Source: Massilia glaciei (lineage in GTDB: Bacteria > Pseudomonadota > Gammaproteobacteria > Burkholderiales > Burkholderiaceae_D). From it: DNA of 64,000 nucleotides. Both the position numbers and the translations under genes were made by a program. Below the pieces are notes generated by a model, which saw only the letters and a program-made list of their open reading frames with translations, searched no databases and was not told where the DNA came from. The stretch spans positions 27,898 through 91,897 of the forward strand of contig NZ_PXWF02000346.1 of the NCBI RefSeq assembly GCF_003011895.2, given 5' to 3'. Within the stretch, counting starts at the first letter, position 1. Each line of letters starts with the position of its first letter. Below are positions 49,050 through 58,909 of this stretch, in pieces.

Positions 49050-49145
49050 GGGAGGCTGGAGCAGGGGGAGTCTGGAGCGGGGGTGTCTGGCGCGGGGGTG
49101 TGGAGCGGGCGAGTGTGGAGCCTGGCGGTCTGGAACGGGAGGTAA
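49050..49145. repeat. Imperfect G-rich minisatellite after the WS/DGAT gene
   Basis: About seven imperfect units around GTCTGGAGCGGGGG follow the WS/DGAT stop directly. They vary in length (11-16 bp) and sequence, so the array is degenerate. No gene lies here. Confidence 0.7.
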
Positions 49146-49200
49146 GCCAGCCCGTGCAGTGACGAGGCCGCCGCATGCGCGTGACAGCCGCGCTGGCGGA

Positions 49201-49464
49201 TCAGTCGCCGGCGCCTTGGCGTTGCCGTTCCTCTTGCTCGGCCTTGGCCTTGGCCTTGGCGGCTTTTTCGGCCTCGGTGTCGCCGATGATGGCGTCGCCG
49301 ACCTTGTAGACGCCCTTGCCGACCAATACGCCGGTCTTGACGGCGACCTTGGCCGCCGTCACGCCGACCCCGACCACGGCGCCGCCGACGGCCAGCGCCA
49401 TGCAGCCGCCGAGCGCCGGCAGCAGCAGCGCCAGCGCGAGCAGGCCGGTGCTGGCCGGCCGCAT
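49201..49464 (-). CDS. Small lipoprotein with Gly-rich hydrophobic segment
   Basis: Lipoprotein of 87 residues: signal MRPASTGLLALALLLPALGG with lipobox LGGC (Cys 21), then ALAVGGAVVGVGVTAAKVAV and a charged Lys/Ala/Glu/Gln-rich tail. It resembles the short NF038104-type lipoproteins common in betaproteobacteria. It starts 2 bp after the FKBP gene stop, so the two are co-transcribed. The function is unknown. Confidence 0.8.
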   Translation of the reverse strand: MRPASTGLLALALLLPALGGCMALAVGGAVVGVGVTAAKVAVKTGVLVGKGVYKVGDAIIGDTEAEKAAKAKAKAEQEERQRQGAGD

Positions 49465-49466
49465 GC

Positions 49467-49823
49467 TTACACCGCCAGCAGCTCGACGTCGAAGATAAGC
49501 GTCGCGTTCGGCGGGATCACGCCGCCGGCGCCGCGCGCGCCATAGCCGAGCGCTGCCGGGATGGTCAGGCGCCGCGCGCCGCCGACCTTCATGCCCTGCA
49601 CGCCCTCGTCCCAGCCGCGGATGACCTGGCCGGCGCCGAGCGAAAACTGGAACGGATCGCCGCGGTCTTTGCTCGAGTCGAACTTGTTGCCGGCGGTGCC
49701 GTCGTCGTTGCGCAGCCAGCCCGTGTAGTGGACGCTGACGTGCTGGCCGGCGGTGGCCACGGCGCCTTCGCCGACGGTCGTGTCTTCGTATTGGAGGCCG
49801 GAATCGGTGGTGATGATGGACAT
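49467..49823 (-). CDS. FKBP-type peptidyl-prolyl cis-trans isomerase
   Basis: Single FKBP domain of 118 residues from MSIITTDSGLQYEDTTVGEG. Active-site residues are in VSVHYTGWL, FDSSKDRGDPFQFSLGAGQVIRGWDEGV-type elements, and GYGARGAGGVIPPNATLIFDVELL. No signal peptide, so cytoplasmic. A longer frame (to 50015) lacks family sequence. Confidence 0.93.
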   Translation of the reverse strand: MSIITTDSGLQYEDTTVGEGAVATAGQHVSVHYTGWLRNDDGTAGNKFDSSKDRGDPFQFSLGAGQVIRGWDEGVQGMKVGGARRLTIPAALGYGARGAGGVIPPNATLIFDVELLAV

Positions 49824-50035
49824 GGTTTTCCTTGTTGATTGCAGAGTGATCGGGAATTGTAGTGCATGACCGGCCAAAGCGCCATCGCGCGCCGGGCCGT
49901 GTTTTGGCGGGGCCGCAAACCGGTCTCTGGCTTTACACGTAGAATATGCCTTCCGCCGAACCGCGCGCGCCCTCACCGCACCCACGCCCAACGATGACCA
50001 CCATGCCAGATCCAAGCCGAGCCCAGGGACGTCCC

Positions 50036-50857
50036 ATGCACGCCGTCGCGACCGCCTACGGGCGCGCGCTGCGCTCGCAGTTCAACGGCAAGATACTGTT
50101 GATGTCGGTCGTCCCGACCCTGCTGTCGGTCGCGCTGTGGGGCGCCCTGCTGTTTTTCGGCTGGGAGCCGCTGCTCGACGCGCTGCAGCGCATGTTCACC
50201 GACTACGGCTGGTTCCGGCACACCGGCCCGCTGCTGGCCGGCTTCGGGCTGGGCGCGCTCAAGACCGTGATCGTGCTGGTGGTCGCGGCGCTGCTGCTGT
50301 TGCCGCTGCTGATACTGACCTCGCTCGTGTTCATGGGGGTCGTCGCGATGCCGGCGATCAGCCGCCACGTCAGCGCGCGCCAGTTCCCCTCGCTCGAAAA
50401 AAAGCACGGCGGCAACCTGCTCGGCAGCCTGGCGGCGAGCGTCACCGGTTTCCTCGTGTTCGCCGCGGTGTGGCTGCTCAGCCTGCCGTTGTACGTGCTG
50501 TTCCCGCTGGCGCTGCTGGTGCAGATCGGCCTGTGGGGCTGGCTGACCGCGCGCGTGATGGGCTACGACGCCCTGGCCGAGCACGCCACCGGCGACGAGC
50601 GCGCCATCATCGTGCGCGAGCACCGCTGGCCGCTGCTGGTGATCGGCATGGTCTCGGGCCTGGCCGGCGCGGTGCCCGGCGTGGTCTGGGTCAGCCTGGT
50701 GTGGGCGGCGTTGCTGTTTCCCGTGCTGGCGGCCGTTTCGCTGTGGTTGTACGTGCTTATCTTCATTTTCACCGGACTTTGGTATCAATACTATTGCTTG
50801 CAGGCGCTCGCGGACCTGCGCGCTCGCGCCGCCGGCAACAATGTGGCGCTGGCCTAG
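50036..50857 (+). CDS. EI24-domain (CysZ-like) membrane protein
   Basis: Inner-membrane protein of 273 residues with about six hydrophobic segments, belonging to the EI24/CysZ group. Family features include the N-terminal AVATAYGRALRSQFNGKILL, AMPAISRHVSARQFP and GYDALAEHATGDERAIIVRE near the middle. E. coli CysZ imports sulfate, but this branch has no proven substrate. The start at 50036 is chosen for AGGGA at 50024-50028; in-frame ATGs at 49946, 49994 and 50003 are alternatives. Confidence 0.8.
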   Translation: MHAVATAYGRALRSQFNGKILLMSVVPTLLSVALWGALLFFGWEPLLDALQRMFTDYGWFRHTGPLLAGFGLGALKTVIVLVVAALLLLPLLILTSLVFMGVVAMPAISRHVSARQFPSLEKKHGGNLLGSLAASVTGFLVFAAVWLLSLPLYVLFPLALLVQIGLWGWLTARVMGYDALAEHATGDERAIIVREHRWPLLVIGMVSGLAGAVPGVVWVSLVWAALLFPVLAAVSLWLYVLIFIFTGLWYQYYCLQALADLRARAAGNNVALA

Positions 50858-51136
50858 CCGGCCTAGCTGTCCCGGTGCGCAACGCGAGGCGCGAGGACGG
50901 CGTTGTTTTTTTGCGAAAAAGAATGTGTCAGGTTAAATTTTATTGAACGCCGGTCGTGCCGGCCCGCCCGATGTGGTGGAATGGTGCACTGCGTTCGCCG
51001 GGATCCGGAGTGAGATTTCGGTGAGATTTACCTAACTTTTTTATTGACCTCATTCACTCGGATAAACCAGATGCAAGATGGCAACGGTTGATGCGGGGGA
51101 TTGCAGGTACAACTGATTCACACCGATTGAGCCATC

Positions 51137-54100
51137 ATGGAAAGTAATCGCCGGTTTCGACGGCCCCGTATCGTAGTGCGCACCCTGCGCAAGTTGCGCG
51201 TGCGTCTGGCCGCGATGGGCATGCCGCGCCCCAAGCGCGCCGCGCCCCCCAAGCCGCATCTGACGCTGGTGGGCGGCGAGGGCCAGGCCGGTGGCAACCC
51301 GAATCCGGCCGAACCGAACCCGGCCGCCCCCGGCGCCGACGCGCCACGCGCGGTTCCCGAGGCGGACTTCGAGGTCTTGCCCGCTGCCGGCCACAAGCTC
51401 ATGACGGTCGCGTCCGCCACCCATGCCGCCGGCAGCGCCGGCCCCGCCCAGATCGAGGATTTCGAACGGGCCGCGCTCGCGGCCGAGCGGCAGGACGCGC
51501 AACGGGAAGCGCAACAGGACGCGCAACAGGAGGCGCAACAGGAAGCACAACAGGACGCACAACAAGACGCGCAGCGGCGCGAGCGGGCCGGCGACCCCGC
51601 GCAAGCCGACCCCGGCCCGCCGCCCGCGGGCGTGCCGCCGCGCAAACGGCGCCGGGTCTGGCCGGCCGTGCTGGTGCTGCTGCTCATCTTGGTCGCCGGC
51701 TGCGCCTGGTTCACGGCGCTCGAGATGCGCACCTCGGCCATGCAGGCGCGCTACTTCGCCGGCCTCGCCAAAAAAATCAACTACAGCGTCAAGCCGGGCC
51801 CGAGCGACTCGATCCGCTTTCCGTCCGACAGCCCCTACGACGAGCGGCTCGGCTACGCGCGCATGCCCGACTACCTCGACCGGCTCAAGGAGCGCGACTA
51901 CCAGATCGAGGCCCAGGCCCGGCTCTCGCCCAAGATGGCCGAATGGGCCGACATGGGCCTGTTCGCTCCCTACCAGGAGAAAACCAAGGTCGGCCTCGGC
52001 ATCCTCGACTGCCGCGGGCAGACCCTGTTCAGCTCGCGCTTCCCCGAGCACTACTACGAAAAATTCGAGCTCGCGCCCACGCTGCTGGTCAAGAGCCTGC
52101 TGTTCATCGAAAACCGCGAGCTGCTCGACCCGACCTACCCGAAACGCAATCCGGCGGTCGAGTGGGACCGCTTCAGCAAGGCAGTGTTCGACAAGGGCGT
52201 GCAGATGATCACCGGCGACGACCGCCGCTCCGCCGGCGGCAGCACGCTGGCGACCCAGATCGAGAAATACCGCCATTCGCCCGACGGGCGCACCAGCTCG
52301 CTGAGCGAAAAGCTGCGCCAGATGGCCTCGGCCTCGCTGCGCGCCTACCGGGGCGGCGAGGACACCACGCTGGCGCGGCGCCAGGTGGTGCTCGACTACC
52401 TCAACACGGTGCCGCTGTCGGCCAAGCTCGGCTACGGCGAGGTCAACGGCATCGGCGACGGCATGCGGGTCTGGTACGGGCGCGATTTCAACGAGCTCAA
52501 CGCGCTGCTGACGGCGAAAAAATTCACCCCCGAGGCGGTGCTGGCCTACAAGGAGGCGCTGAGCCTGATGATCGCCCAGCGCCGTCCGGCCCACTACCTC
52601 GGCGCCGGCGCCGACGACCTCGAGGCCCTGACCAACAAACTGCTGCCGCTGCTGGCCCAGGACAAGATCATTTCGCCGGCGCTGCGCGACGCCGCCCTCA
52701 GGACGCGGCTGCGCCCGGCCGAGGGCGGCGCCAGCGCGGCCCCGGGCGCCAACGCGTTCGTCACGCGCAAGGCCTCGAACGCGGTGCGCACCCACCTGGC
52801 CGGCCTGCTCGGCGAACCGCGCCTGTACAACCTCGACCGGCTCGACCTGGCCGTGGTCAGCACGCTCAACGCGCGCGCGCAGTCGGCCGTCACCGACGTG
52901 CTGCGCGGCCTGCGCGACACCGGGCAGGCGGGCGCGGCAGGCCTGACCGGCAAGGGAATGCTCGGCAACGGCGACCCGGCCAACGTGGTCTACAGCTTCA
53001 CCCTGATGGAGCGCGGCCGGAAGGCCAACTACCTGCGGGTGCAGACCGACAACTACGACCAGCCGCTCGACATCAACGAGGGCGCCAAGCTCGACCTGGG
53101 CTCGACGGCCAAGCTGCGCACCCTGGTGACCTACCTCGACATCGTGGCCCAGATCCACAAGCGCATGCACGAGCTCGACGCGAAGGCGCTGCGCGCGCTC
53201 GTGGTCGACCCCAAGGACCAGCTCTCGCTGTGGGGTGTCAGCTATTTCCTGGCCCTGCCCGACCCGGCCGCGCGCACCCTGCCGGCCATGCTCGAGGCCG
53301 CGCTCGAGCGCAAATACTCGGGCAGCCCGTACGAGGGCTTCTTCACGGGCGGCGGCCTGCACACCTTCGGCAACTTCAGCAAGCTCGACGACAAGCGCAT
53401 CATGTCGGTGCGCCAGGCGCTGCAGCAGTCGACCAACCTGGTGTTCGTGCGCCTGATGCGCGACGTGGTGCGCTACTACATGTTCGACCTGCCGGGCTCG
53501 TCGGCGACGCTGCTGGCCAACGCGGACGACCCGCGGCGCTCCGAATACCTGGCGCGCTTCGCCGACAACGAGGGCCTGGCGTTCATGAACCGCTTCTACG
53601 CCAAGTACCGGGGCAAATCGACCGCCGAGGTCGAGAAAGCCCTGATGGCGAGCCTGAAGCCGACCCCGATGCGCCTGGCCGCGGTGCACCGGACGATCGC
53701 GCCCAAGGCCACGGTGGCCGAGTTCGGCGCCTTCATCAACGACAACCTGGCCTCGGCCAACGAGGTGCCGCCCGAGCGCATCGAACGCATGCACGCGCAG
53801 TACGCGCCGCAGACCATGTCGCTGTCGGACCGAGGCTACGTCGCCACCATCCACCCGCTCGAGCTGTGGATGGTCGGCTACCTCAAGGCCCATCCGGGCG
53901 CCAAGCTGGCCGAACTGACCGGCGCAAGCGTCAAGGAGCGCCAGGAGGTCTACAGCTGGCTGTTCAACACGCACCGCAAGCACGCCCAGGACCGGCGCAT
54001 CGCCGGACTGCTCGAGATCGAGGCCTTCCTCAAGATCCACGCGCAGTGGAAGAAGATGGGCTATCCGTTCGACTCGCTGGTGCCGTCGTACGCGACCACG

Positions 54101-54676
54101 CTCGGGGCCTCGGCCGACCGCCCGTCCTCGCTCGCCGAGATGATGGGCATCATCGTCAACGGCGGCGTGCGCAAGCCGGTCCAGCGGATCGACTCGCTCC
54201 ACTTCGCCAAGGGCACGCCGTATGAGACGCTGCTTGGCCAATCGAAGGACGCCGCGCACGAACGGGTGCTCGCGCCCGAGGTCGCGCGCGCGCTGGCCGA
54301 CGCGATCGCCACCGTGGTCTCGGACGGCACCGCCAAGCGCGTCAAGGCCGCCTTCAAGCTGGCCGACGGCTCGCTGGTGGCGGTGGGCGGCAAGACCGGC
54401 ACCGGCGACCAGCGCTTCGAGGTCTACGGCGCCGGCGGGCGGCTGATCGAATCGCGCTACGTGAACCGCTCGGCGACGTTCGTGTTCAACATCGGCGAAC
54501 GCTTCTTCGGCAGCATGACCGCGTACGTGCAGGGGCCGCGCTCGGCCGACTACGACTTCACCAGCGCGCTGCCGGTGCAACTGCTGACCCATCTGGCGCC
54601 GACGCTGATGCCGATGATCGAGCCGCTGGCCGCCGGCGGCGGCGCCGGCGCCGACCCCGCCTCGTGCCGCCGCTGA
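51137..54676 (+). CDS. Very large class A penicillin-binding protein (GT51-transpeptidase)
   Basis: Bifunctional peptidoglycan synthase of 1179 residues, longer than usual class A PBPs. Residues 1-165 are cytoplasmic, basic then Ala/Gln-rich, with a run of EAQQ/DAQQ units at ~119-145. A membrane helix is at ~173-192 (PAVLVLLLILVAGCAWFTAL). The GT51-like domain (~320-460) has IENRELLDP and RSAGGSTLATQIEKY, both diverged from EDxxFxxHxG and GGSTITQQ. The transpeptidase has STAK (DLGSTAKLRTL), STN (QQSTNLVFVRL) and KTG (GGKTGTGD). A TAXI protein gene follows after 94 bp. Confidence 0.85.
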   Translation: MESNRRFRRPRIVVRTLRKLRVRLAAMGMPRPKRAAPPKPHLTLVGGEGQAGGNPNPAEPNPAAPGADAPRAVPEADFEVLPAAGHKLMTVASATHAAGSAGPAQIEDFERAALAAERQDAQREAQQDAQQEAQQEAQQDAQQDAQRRERAGDPAQADPGPPPAGVPPRKRRRVWPAVLVLLLILVAGCAWFTALEMRTSAMQARYFAGLAKKINYSVKPGPSDSIRFPSDSPYDERLGYARMPDYLDRLKERDYQIEAQARLSPKMAEWADMGLFAPYQEKTKVGLGILDCRGQTLFSSRFPEHYYEKFELAPTLLVKSLLFIENRELLDPTYPKRNPAVEWDRFSKAVFDKGVQMITGDDRRSAGGSTLATQIEKYRHSPDGRTSSLSEKLRQMASASLRAYRGGEDTTLARRQVVLDYLNTVPLSAKLGYGEVNGIGDGMRVWYGRDFNELNALLTAKKFTPEAVLAYKEALSLMIAQRRPAHYLGAGADDLEALTNKLLPLLAQDKIISPALRDAALRTRLRPAEGGASAAPGANAFVTRKASNAVRTHLAGLLGEPRLYNLDRLDLAVVSTLNARAQSAVTDVLRGLRDTGQAGAAGLTGKGMLGNGDPANVVYSFTLMERGRKANYLRVQTDNYDQPLDINEGAKLDLGSTAKLRTLVTYLDIVAQIHKRMHELDAKALRALVVDPKDQLSLWGVSYFLALPDPAARTLPAMLEAALERKYSGSPYEGFFTGGGLHTFGNFSKLDDKRIMSVRQALQQSTNLVFVRLMRDVVRYYMFDLPGSSATLLANADDPRRSEYLARFADNEGLAFMNRFYAKYRGKSTAEVEKALMASLKPTPMRLAAVHRTIAPKATVAEFGAFINDNLASANEVPPERIERMHAQYAPQTMSLSDRGYVATIHPLELWMVGYLKAHPGAKLAELTGASVKERQEVYSWLFNTHRKHAQDRRIAGLLEIEAFLKIHAQWKKMGYPFDSLVPSYATTLGASADRPSSLAEMMGIIVNGGVRKPVQRIDSLHFAKGTPYETLLGQSKDAAHERVLAPEVARALADAIATVVSDGTAKRVKAAFKLADGSLVAVGGKTGTGDQRFEVYGAGGRLIESRYVNRSATFVFNIGERFFGSMTAYVQGPRSADYDFTSALPVQLLTHLAPTLMPMIEPLAAGGGAGADPASCRR

Positions 54677-54770
54677 GCGCGCGGCCGCCGGCCGCGCCGC
54701 TTGTGGTGGCGCCGCTTGTGGTGGCTTCGCTTGCGGTGGCGCCCCCCGGGACGCGCCCGCGGCGCGCCCC

Positions 54771-56147
54771 ATGAAGCCGCTGCGGCGCGTGATGGGCCGG
54801 GTGCGCAAGTTCACGCAGTTCTCCCTGCGCGACCTGGTCGCCACGGCCGGACCGACCGTGGGGCTGATCGCGGCCGCCTGCCTGCTCGCCTATCTGCTGG
54901 TCGACCCGTCGCCGCCGCGCAGCGCGCGTCTGGCGACCGGGCAGGAGAACAGCGCCTACGAGGAATTCGGCAAGCAGTACGCGGCCAAGCTCAAGAAGGA
55001 GGGCATCACGCTGACGCTGGTGCGCTCGCTCGGCTCCGCCCACAACCTGCAACTGCTGCGCGAGGGAAAGGTCGACATCGCCTTCGTGCAAAGCGGCTCG
55101 ACCGATCAGGCCGAGTCGGAGCGCGCCGGGCTGGTCTCGCTGGGCAGCCTGTTCACGGAGCCGGTCTGGCTGTTCATGCGCGAGGGCGCCGCGCCGGCCC
55201 AGCTAAGCGAACTGAAGGGAAAGGGCGTCAACGTCGGTCCCGAGGGGACGGGCGTGCCCAAGCTGTTCCGCGCGGTGCTCGCCGCCAACGGCGTCGAACC
55301 GGACGAGCTGCGCCTTGGCGCGCTCGAGAACACGCCGGCGACGATGGCGCTGGTCGGGGGCGCGATCGACGGGCTCGTGTTCAGCTCGGCGCCCGAGGAG
55401 CCGCTGATCCAGATGCTGCTGCGCACGCCCGGGATCCGGCTGGTCGACTTTCCGCAGGCCGAGGCCTACACGCGGCGCCTGCCGTTCCTGTCGCACGTGG
55501 TGCTGCCGCGCGGGATCGTCGACCTCGCCAGCGACAACCCGTCGCGCGACCACCGCCTGATCGCGCCGACGGCGACCATGGTCGCGCGCGAGGACCTGCA
55601 TCCGGCGCTGGTCGACCTGTTGGTGCAGGCGGCCAGCCAGATCCACGGCGGCACCGGCTGGTTCCAGCAGCAGGGGCAGTTCCCGTCGGCGCGCTACACC
55701 GAGATCGCGGTCGCGCGCGAGGCGGCCAAGTTCTACAAGGACGGCCCGCCGCTGCTGCAGCGCTACATGAGTTTCTGGCTGGCCAATTTCTTCGACCGCA
55801 TGTGGGTGCTGGTGGTGGCGCTGGGGGCGCTGCTGATCCCGCTCTCGCGCGTGGTGCCGCCGCTGTATGTTTGGCGCATCCGGTCGCGCCTGTACCGCTG
55901 GTACGGGCAGTTGCGGGTGGTCGAGCAGGAGCTGGCCGAGGCGCCGGCGCAGAGGCGTGCCGAGATTTGCGGCGCGCTGCTGGCGCGGCTCGACGAGATC
56001 GAGGGGCTGGTCAACCAGATATCGATACCGCTGCCGTTCGCCGACGCCCTGTACAGCCTGCGCAGCCACATCCAGTTCGTGCGCCAGCGGGTGCTCGCGG
56101 CGATGGCGCCGGCGCCGGAAAGCGCGCCGGCGCCGGGGCCGGAGTAG
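54771..56147 (+). CDS. TAXI-family solute-binding protein with C-terminal membrane helix
   Basis: Protein of 458 residues. An N-terminal membrane helix (~25-43) is followed by the TAXI domain (~50-330): LATGQENSAYEEFGKQYAAK, KVDIAFVQSGSTDQ, GVNVGPEGTGVPKLFRAVL and DGLVFSSAPEEPLIQMLL. A second helix at ~347-367 (MWVLVVALGALLIPLSRVV) and a cytoplasmic coiled-coil-like tail follow. No TRAP permease gene is adjacent, so this tethered form may be a sensor or a partner of another system. It probably shares a transcript with the large PBP. Confidence 0.85.
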   Translation: MKPLRRVMGRVRKFTQFSLRDLVATAGPTVGLIAAACLLAYLLVDPSPPRSARLATGQENSAYEEFGKQYAAKLKKEGITLTLVRSLGSAHNLQLLREGKVDIAFVQSGSTDQAESERAGLVSLGSLFTEPVWLFMREGAAPAQLSELKGKGVNVGPEGTGVPKLFRAVLAANGVEPDELRLGALENTPATMALVGGAIDGLVFSSAPEEPLIQMLLRTPGIRLVDFPQAEAYTRRLPFLSHVVLPRGIVDLASDNPSRDHRLIAPTATMVAREDLHPALVDLLVQAASQIHGGTGWFQQQGQFPSARYTEIAVAREAAKFYKDGPPLLQRYMSFWLANFFDRMWVLVVALGALLIPLSRVVPPLYVWRIRSRLYRWYGQLRVVEQELAEAPAQRRAEICGALLARLDEIEGLVNQISIPLPFADALYSLRSHIQFVRQRVLAAMAPAPESAPAPGPE

Positions 56148-56170
56148 CGGGAGTTCCCGAAGCGGCCCGT

Positions 56171-56632
56171 TTAGGCGCCGATCCAGGGCAGGCCGGCCTT
56201 GCACCAACCGCCGACGCCCTTGCGGTGGCCGGCGGCGTCCTTGTCGCCCTCAAAGCCCTCGAGGATATCGAAGCAGTGCGAGAAGCCGTTTTCGGTCGCC
56301 AGCCTGGCGGCGTGGCGCGAGCGCACGCCGGAGCGGCACAGGAACAGGATGACGTCGTCCTTGCCGGCGATGCCGGACAACTGGGCCACGAAGGCGGGGT
56401 TGGGCGCGCCGCCCGGCCACGTGCTCCATTCGACCGCGCCGTGCTGGGCGGGGGCGACATCGACCCGGCCGACCCAGTCGCGCTCCGCATTGGTGCGCAC
56501 ATCGACCAGCTTGACGGCGGGATCGGACTGCAGCAGCGTGAACGCCTCCTGCGGCGTGACGGCGCCGGCGTAGGGCAGGTCGGGTGACCGCAGGCGGGCG
56601 CTGGCGAGGATTTCGGAGGCGGTCGTGCTCAT
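56171..56632 (-). CDS. Rhodanese-like protein
   Basis: Single rhodanese domain of 153 residues: sulfurtransferase with active-site Cys in LFLCRSGVRSRHAARLA. Other features are AFTLLQSDPAVKLVDVRTNAERDW at the N-side CH2A region and GHRKGVGGWCKAGLPW at the C-terminus. It starts at 56632 (MSTTASEILA); extra open sequence upstream is repeat DNA. It is not adjacent to the sulfur locus at 33-39 kb. Confidence 0.9.
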   Translation of the reverse strand: MSTTASEILASARLRSPDLPYAGAVTPQEAFTLLQSDPAVKLVDVRTNAERDWVGRVDVAPAQHGAVEWSTWPGGAPNPAFVAQLSGIAGKDDVILFLCRSGVRSRHAARLATENGFSHCFDILEGFEGDKDAAGHRKGVGGWCKAGLPWIGA

Positions 56633-56723
56633 GGCGAAACTCCTTGGATGCGTGGGGTGGCACCAATTATAAGGGCTGGCCGGCGGCCACGCCCCGGCCC
56701 GTGCGGGCAATGCTAGTTGAACA

Positions 56724-56970
56724 CGTTCTGTAACCGGGGTCTGACCCCACTTTCGCGTTCTGTAACCGGGGTCTGACCCCACTTTCGAAGTATTTCACAA
56801 TCGCACAATCGGGGTCAGACCCCGCCGGCGCTTTTGGCTTGCTGCGCCGCATTGATTCATCGGTTTCAAAGGCTGGCGGCCACCGCCCCGCAGCATGCGC
56901 AAGCAAGATTTCGCAACCGGGGTCTGACCCCGATAGCGGAATATTTCATAAGTGGGGTCAGACCCCGGTT
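56724..56970. repeat. Cluster of five GGGGTCAGACCCC-type palindromes
   Basis: Copies lie at 56736-56748, 56768-56780, 56811-56823, 56919-56931 and 56954-56966. The first two sit in a 32-bp tandem unit (starting near 56724 and 56756). The last two form a larger inverted repeat whose outer arms read AACCGGGG and CCCCGGTT. No gene is seen between 56633 and 57359; the rest of this gap holds the glnA control region. Confidence 0.85.
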
Positions 56971-57106
56971 TCGAAACGATGGTGACCGACGGTTAATGAT
57001 CGCCGCCGCGCGCTCGCTCCGAACGTGTGCCATACGATTTTGTATGGCAGTAGTCCGCGCCATGCAGGAATGAATAGTTGGTACGGCGCGGCCTCCTGTG
57101 TTGGTG

Positions 57107-57160
57107 CGTTGCGCACGAAATTGGTGCGGATGGCGTCGTTTGCACTTTAATGGTGCGATC
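57107..57160 (+). promoter_or_regulatory. Predicted NtrC binding sites upstream of glnA
   Basis: Two sites match the 6-5-6 NtrC palindrome: CGCACGAAATTGGTGCG (57112-57128) and TGCACTTTAATGGTGCG (57141-57157). A further right half-site GGTGCG is at 57166-57171 and another at 57103-57108. They lie about 100-160 bp upstream of the sigma-54 promoter. Confidence 0.75.
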
Positions 57161-57263
57161 GTTTTGGTGCGTCGTGGCCGCCGTCGGGCCATTCGTTCGG
57201 GCTTTTCCTCCGGGATTGCGAGTTTTCCGACAGGCAATCACAACCGCGCCAATCTTTTTATGC

Positions 57264-57279
57264 TGGCATGGATTCTGCT
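57264..57279 (+). promoter_or_regulatory. Predicted sigma-54 promoter of glnA
   Basis: TGGCATGGATTCTGCT has GG and GC 10 nt apart. The implied start near 57290 gives a leader of about 70 nt before glnA at 57360. The arrangement with upstream NtrC sites is the classic nitrogen-regulated glnA promoter. Confidence 0.75.
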
Positions 57280-57359
57280 ATCATTCCCGGTGAGTTTGGC
57301 CGAACGCAAGGCGTTCTTTTCTTGCGCGGCCGCCCCCCTTTTCATCCAGGAGAATATGC

Positions 57360-58775
57360 ATGGCAATGACAGCCGAAGAAGTCTTGAAAATGGTAAAAGA
57401 CAACGAAGTCAAATTCGTTGACTTCCGCTTCGCCGACACCCGCGGCAAGGAACAGCACGTGACCGTTCCCGTGTCCCATTTCGACATGGACAAGTTCGAA
57501 TCGGGCCACGCGTTCGACGGCTCGTCGATCGCCGGCTGGAAGGGCATCGAAGCGTCCGACATGATCCTCATGCCCGACCCGAACACCGCCAACATCGATC
57601 CCTTCATGGAAGAGACCACCCTGTTCATGCAGTGCGACGTCATCGAGCCGGCCGACGGCAAGGGCTACGACCGCGATCCGCGCTCGATCGCCAAGCGCGC
57701 CGAGGCCTACCTCAAGTCGTCCGGCCTGGGCGATACCGCCTACTTCGGCCCCGAGCCAGAATTCTTCATCTTCGACAGCGTCAAATGGCGCATCGACATG
57801 TCCGGCTGCTTCGTCAAGATCGATTCGGACGAGGCCTCCTGGTCGACCGACAAGGACATCGACGGCGGCAACAGCGGCCACCGTCCGTCCGTCAAGGGCG
57901 GCTACTTCCCGGTCCCCCCGGTCGACAGCTTCCAGGACATGCGCTCCGAGATGTGCCTGATCCTCGAGGCCATGGGCATCCCCGTGGAGGTGCACCACCA
58001 CGAGGTGGCCGGCGCCGGCCAGAACGAAATCGGCACCCGCTTCTCGACCCTGGTCGAGCGCGCCGACTGGACCCAGAACCTCAAGTACGTGGTCTGGAAC
58101 GTGGCCCACAGCTACGGCAAGACCGCCACCTTCATGCCCAAACCGATCGTCGGCGACAACGGCTCGGGCATGCACGTGCACCAGTCGGTCTGGAAGGACG
58201 GCAAGAACCTGTTCGCCGGCGACGGCTATGCCGGCCTGTCGGACTTCGCGCTGTACTACATCGGCGGCATCATCAAGCACGCCAAGGCGCTCAACGCGAT
58301 CACCAATCCGGGCACCAACTCGTACAAGCGCCTCGTGCCTGGCTACGAGGCGCCGGTCAAGCTGGCCTACTCGGCCCGCAACCGATCGGCCTCGATCCGC
58401 ATCCCGCACGTGGCAAATCCGAAGGGCCGCCGCATCGAGACCCGCTTCCCGGATCCGCTGGCCAACGTCTACCTGTGCTTCGCGGCGCTGCTCATGGCCG
58501 GCCTCGACGGCGTGCAGAACAAGATCCATCCGGGCGAGGCCGCCTCGAAGGACCTGTACCACCTGCCGCCGGAAGAAGACGCGCTGATCCCGACCGTCTG
58601 CGCCTCGCTCGAGGAAGCCCTCGACGCGCTCAACAAGGACCGCGAGTTCCTCACCCGCGGCGGCGTCTTCAGCGACTCCATGATCGACGCCTACATCGAG
58701 CTCAAGATGCAGGACGTGCAGCGCATGCGCATGACGACCCATCCGGTCGAGTTCGACATGTACTACTCGCTGTAA
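57360..58775 (+). CDS. glnA: Glutamine synthetase type I
   Basis: Dodecameric enzyme forming glutamine from glutamate, NH3 and ATP; main ammonium-assimilation step. It has 471 residues, the normal GSI-beta length. Motifs are [12 protein letters not shown] (~54), [35 protein letters not shown] and the adenylylation loop [10 protein letters not shown] with Tyr ~400. AGGAG at 57347-57351. Likely under NtrC/sigma-54 control, with GlnE-type adenylylation indicated by the conserved Tyr. Confidence 0.98.
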   Translation: MAMTAEEVLKMVKDNEVKFVDFRFADTRGKEQHVTVPVSHFDMDKFESGHAFDGSSIAGWKGIEASDMILMPDPNTANIDPFMEETTLFMQCDVIEPADGKGYDRDPRSIAKRAEAYLKSSGLGDTAYFGPEPEFFIFDSVKWRIDMSGCFVKIDSDEASWSTDKDIDGGNSGHRPSVKGGYFPVPPVDSFQDMRSEMCLILEAMGIPVEVHHHEVAGAGQNEIGTRFSTLVERADWTQNLKYVVWNVAHSYGKTATFMPKPIVGDNGSGMHVHQSVWKDGKNLFAGDGYAGLSDFALYYIGGIIKHAKALNAITNPGTNSYKRLVPGYEAPVKLAYSARNRSASIRIPHVANPKGRRIETRFPDPLANVYLCFAALLMAGLDGVQNKIHPGEAASKDLYHLPPEEDALIPTVCASLEEALDALNKDREFLTRGGVFSDSMIDAYIELKMQDVQRMRMTTHPVEFDMYYSL

Positions 58776-58909
58776 GCGCGAAACACGGCGCACGCGACAC
58801 GCGGCGCGGCGCCGGCCGTGCCAAGCCGCCGCCGGGCGCCGACAAGCGGCTTGTATACATGTCAGCACCTGTGAACGGCTTGACATCGGATTGATCCGAC
58901 GCCGCCCGA

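Noticed and set aside
50858..51136. A promoter in the 279-bp gap before the large PBP
   Set aside because: TTGACC at 51044 has no -10 at proper distance; nothing else supportable was seen in this gap.
51050..54844. A 1264-codon minus-strand open frame across the large PBP
   Set aside because: Opposite a gene with SxxK, SxN and KTG motifs; composition is His/Arg/Gly-rich and featureless, so an antisense shadow.
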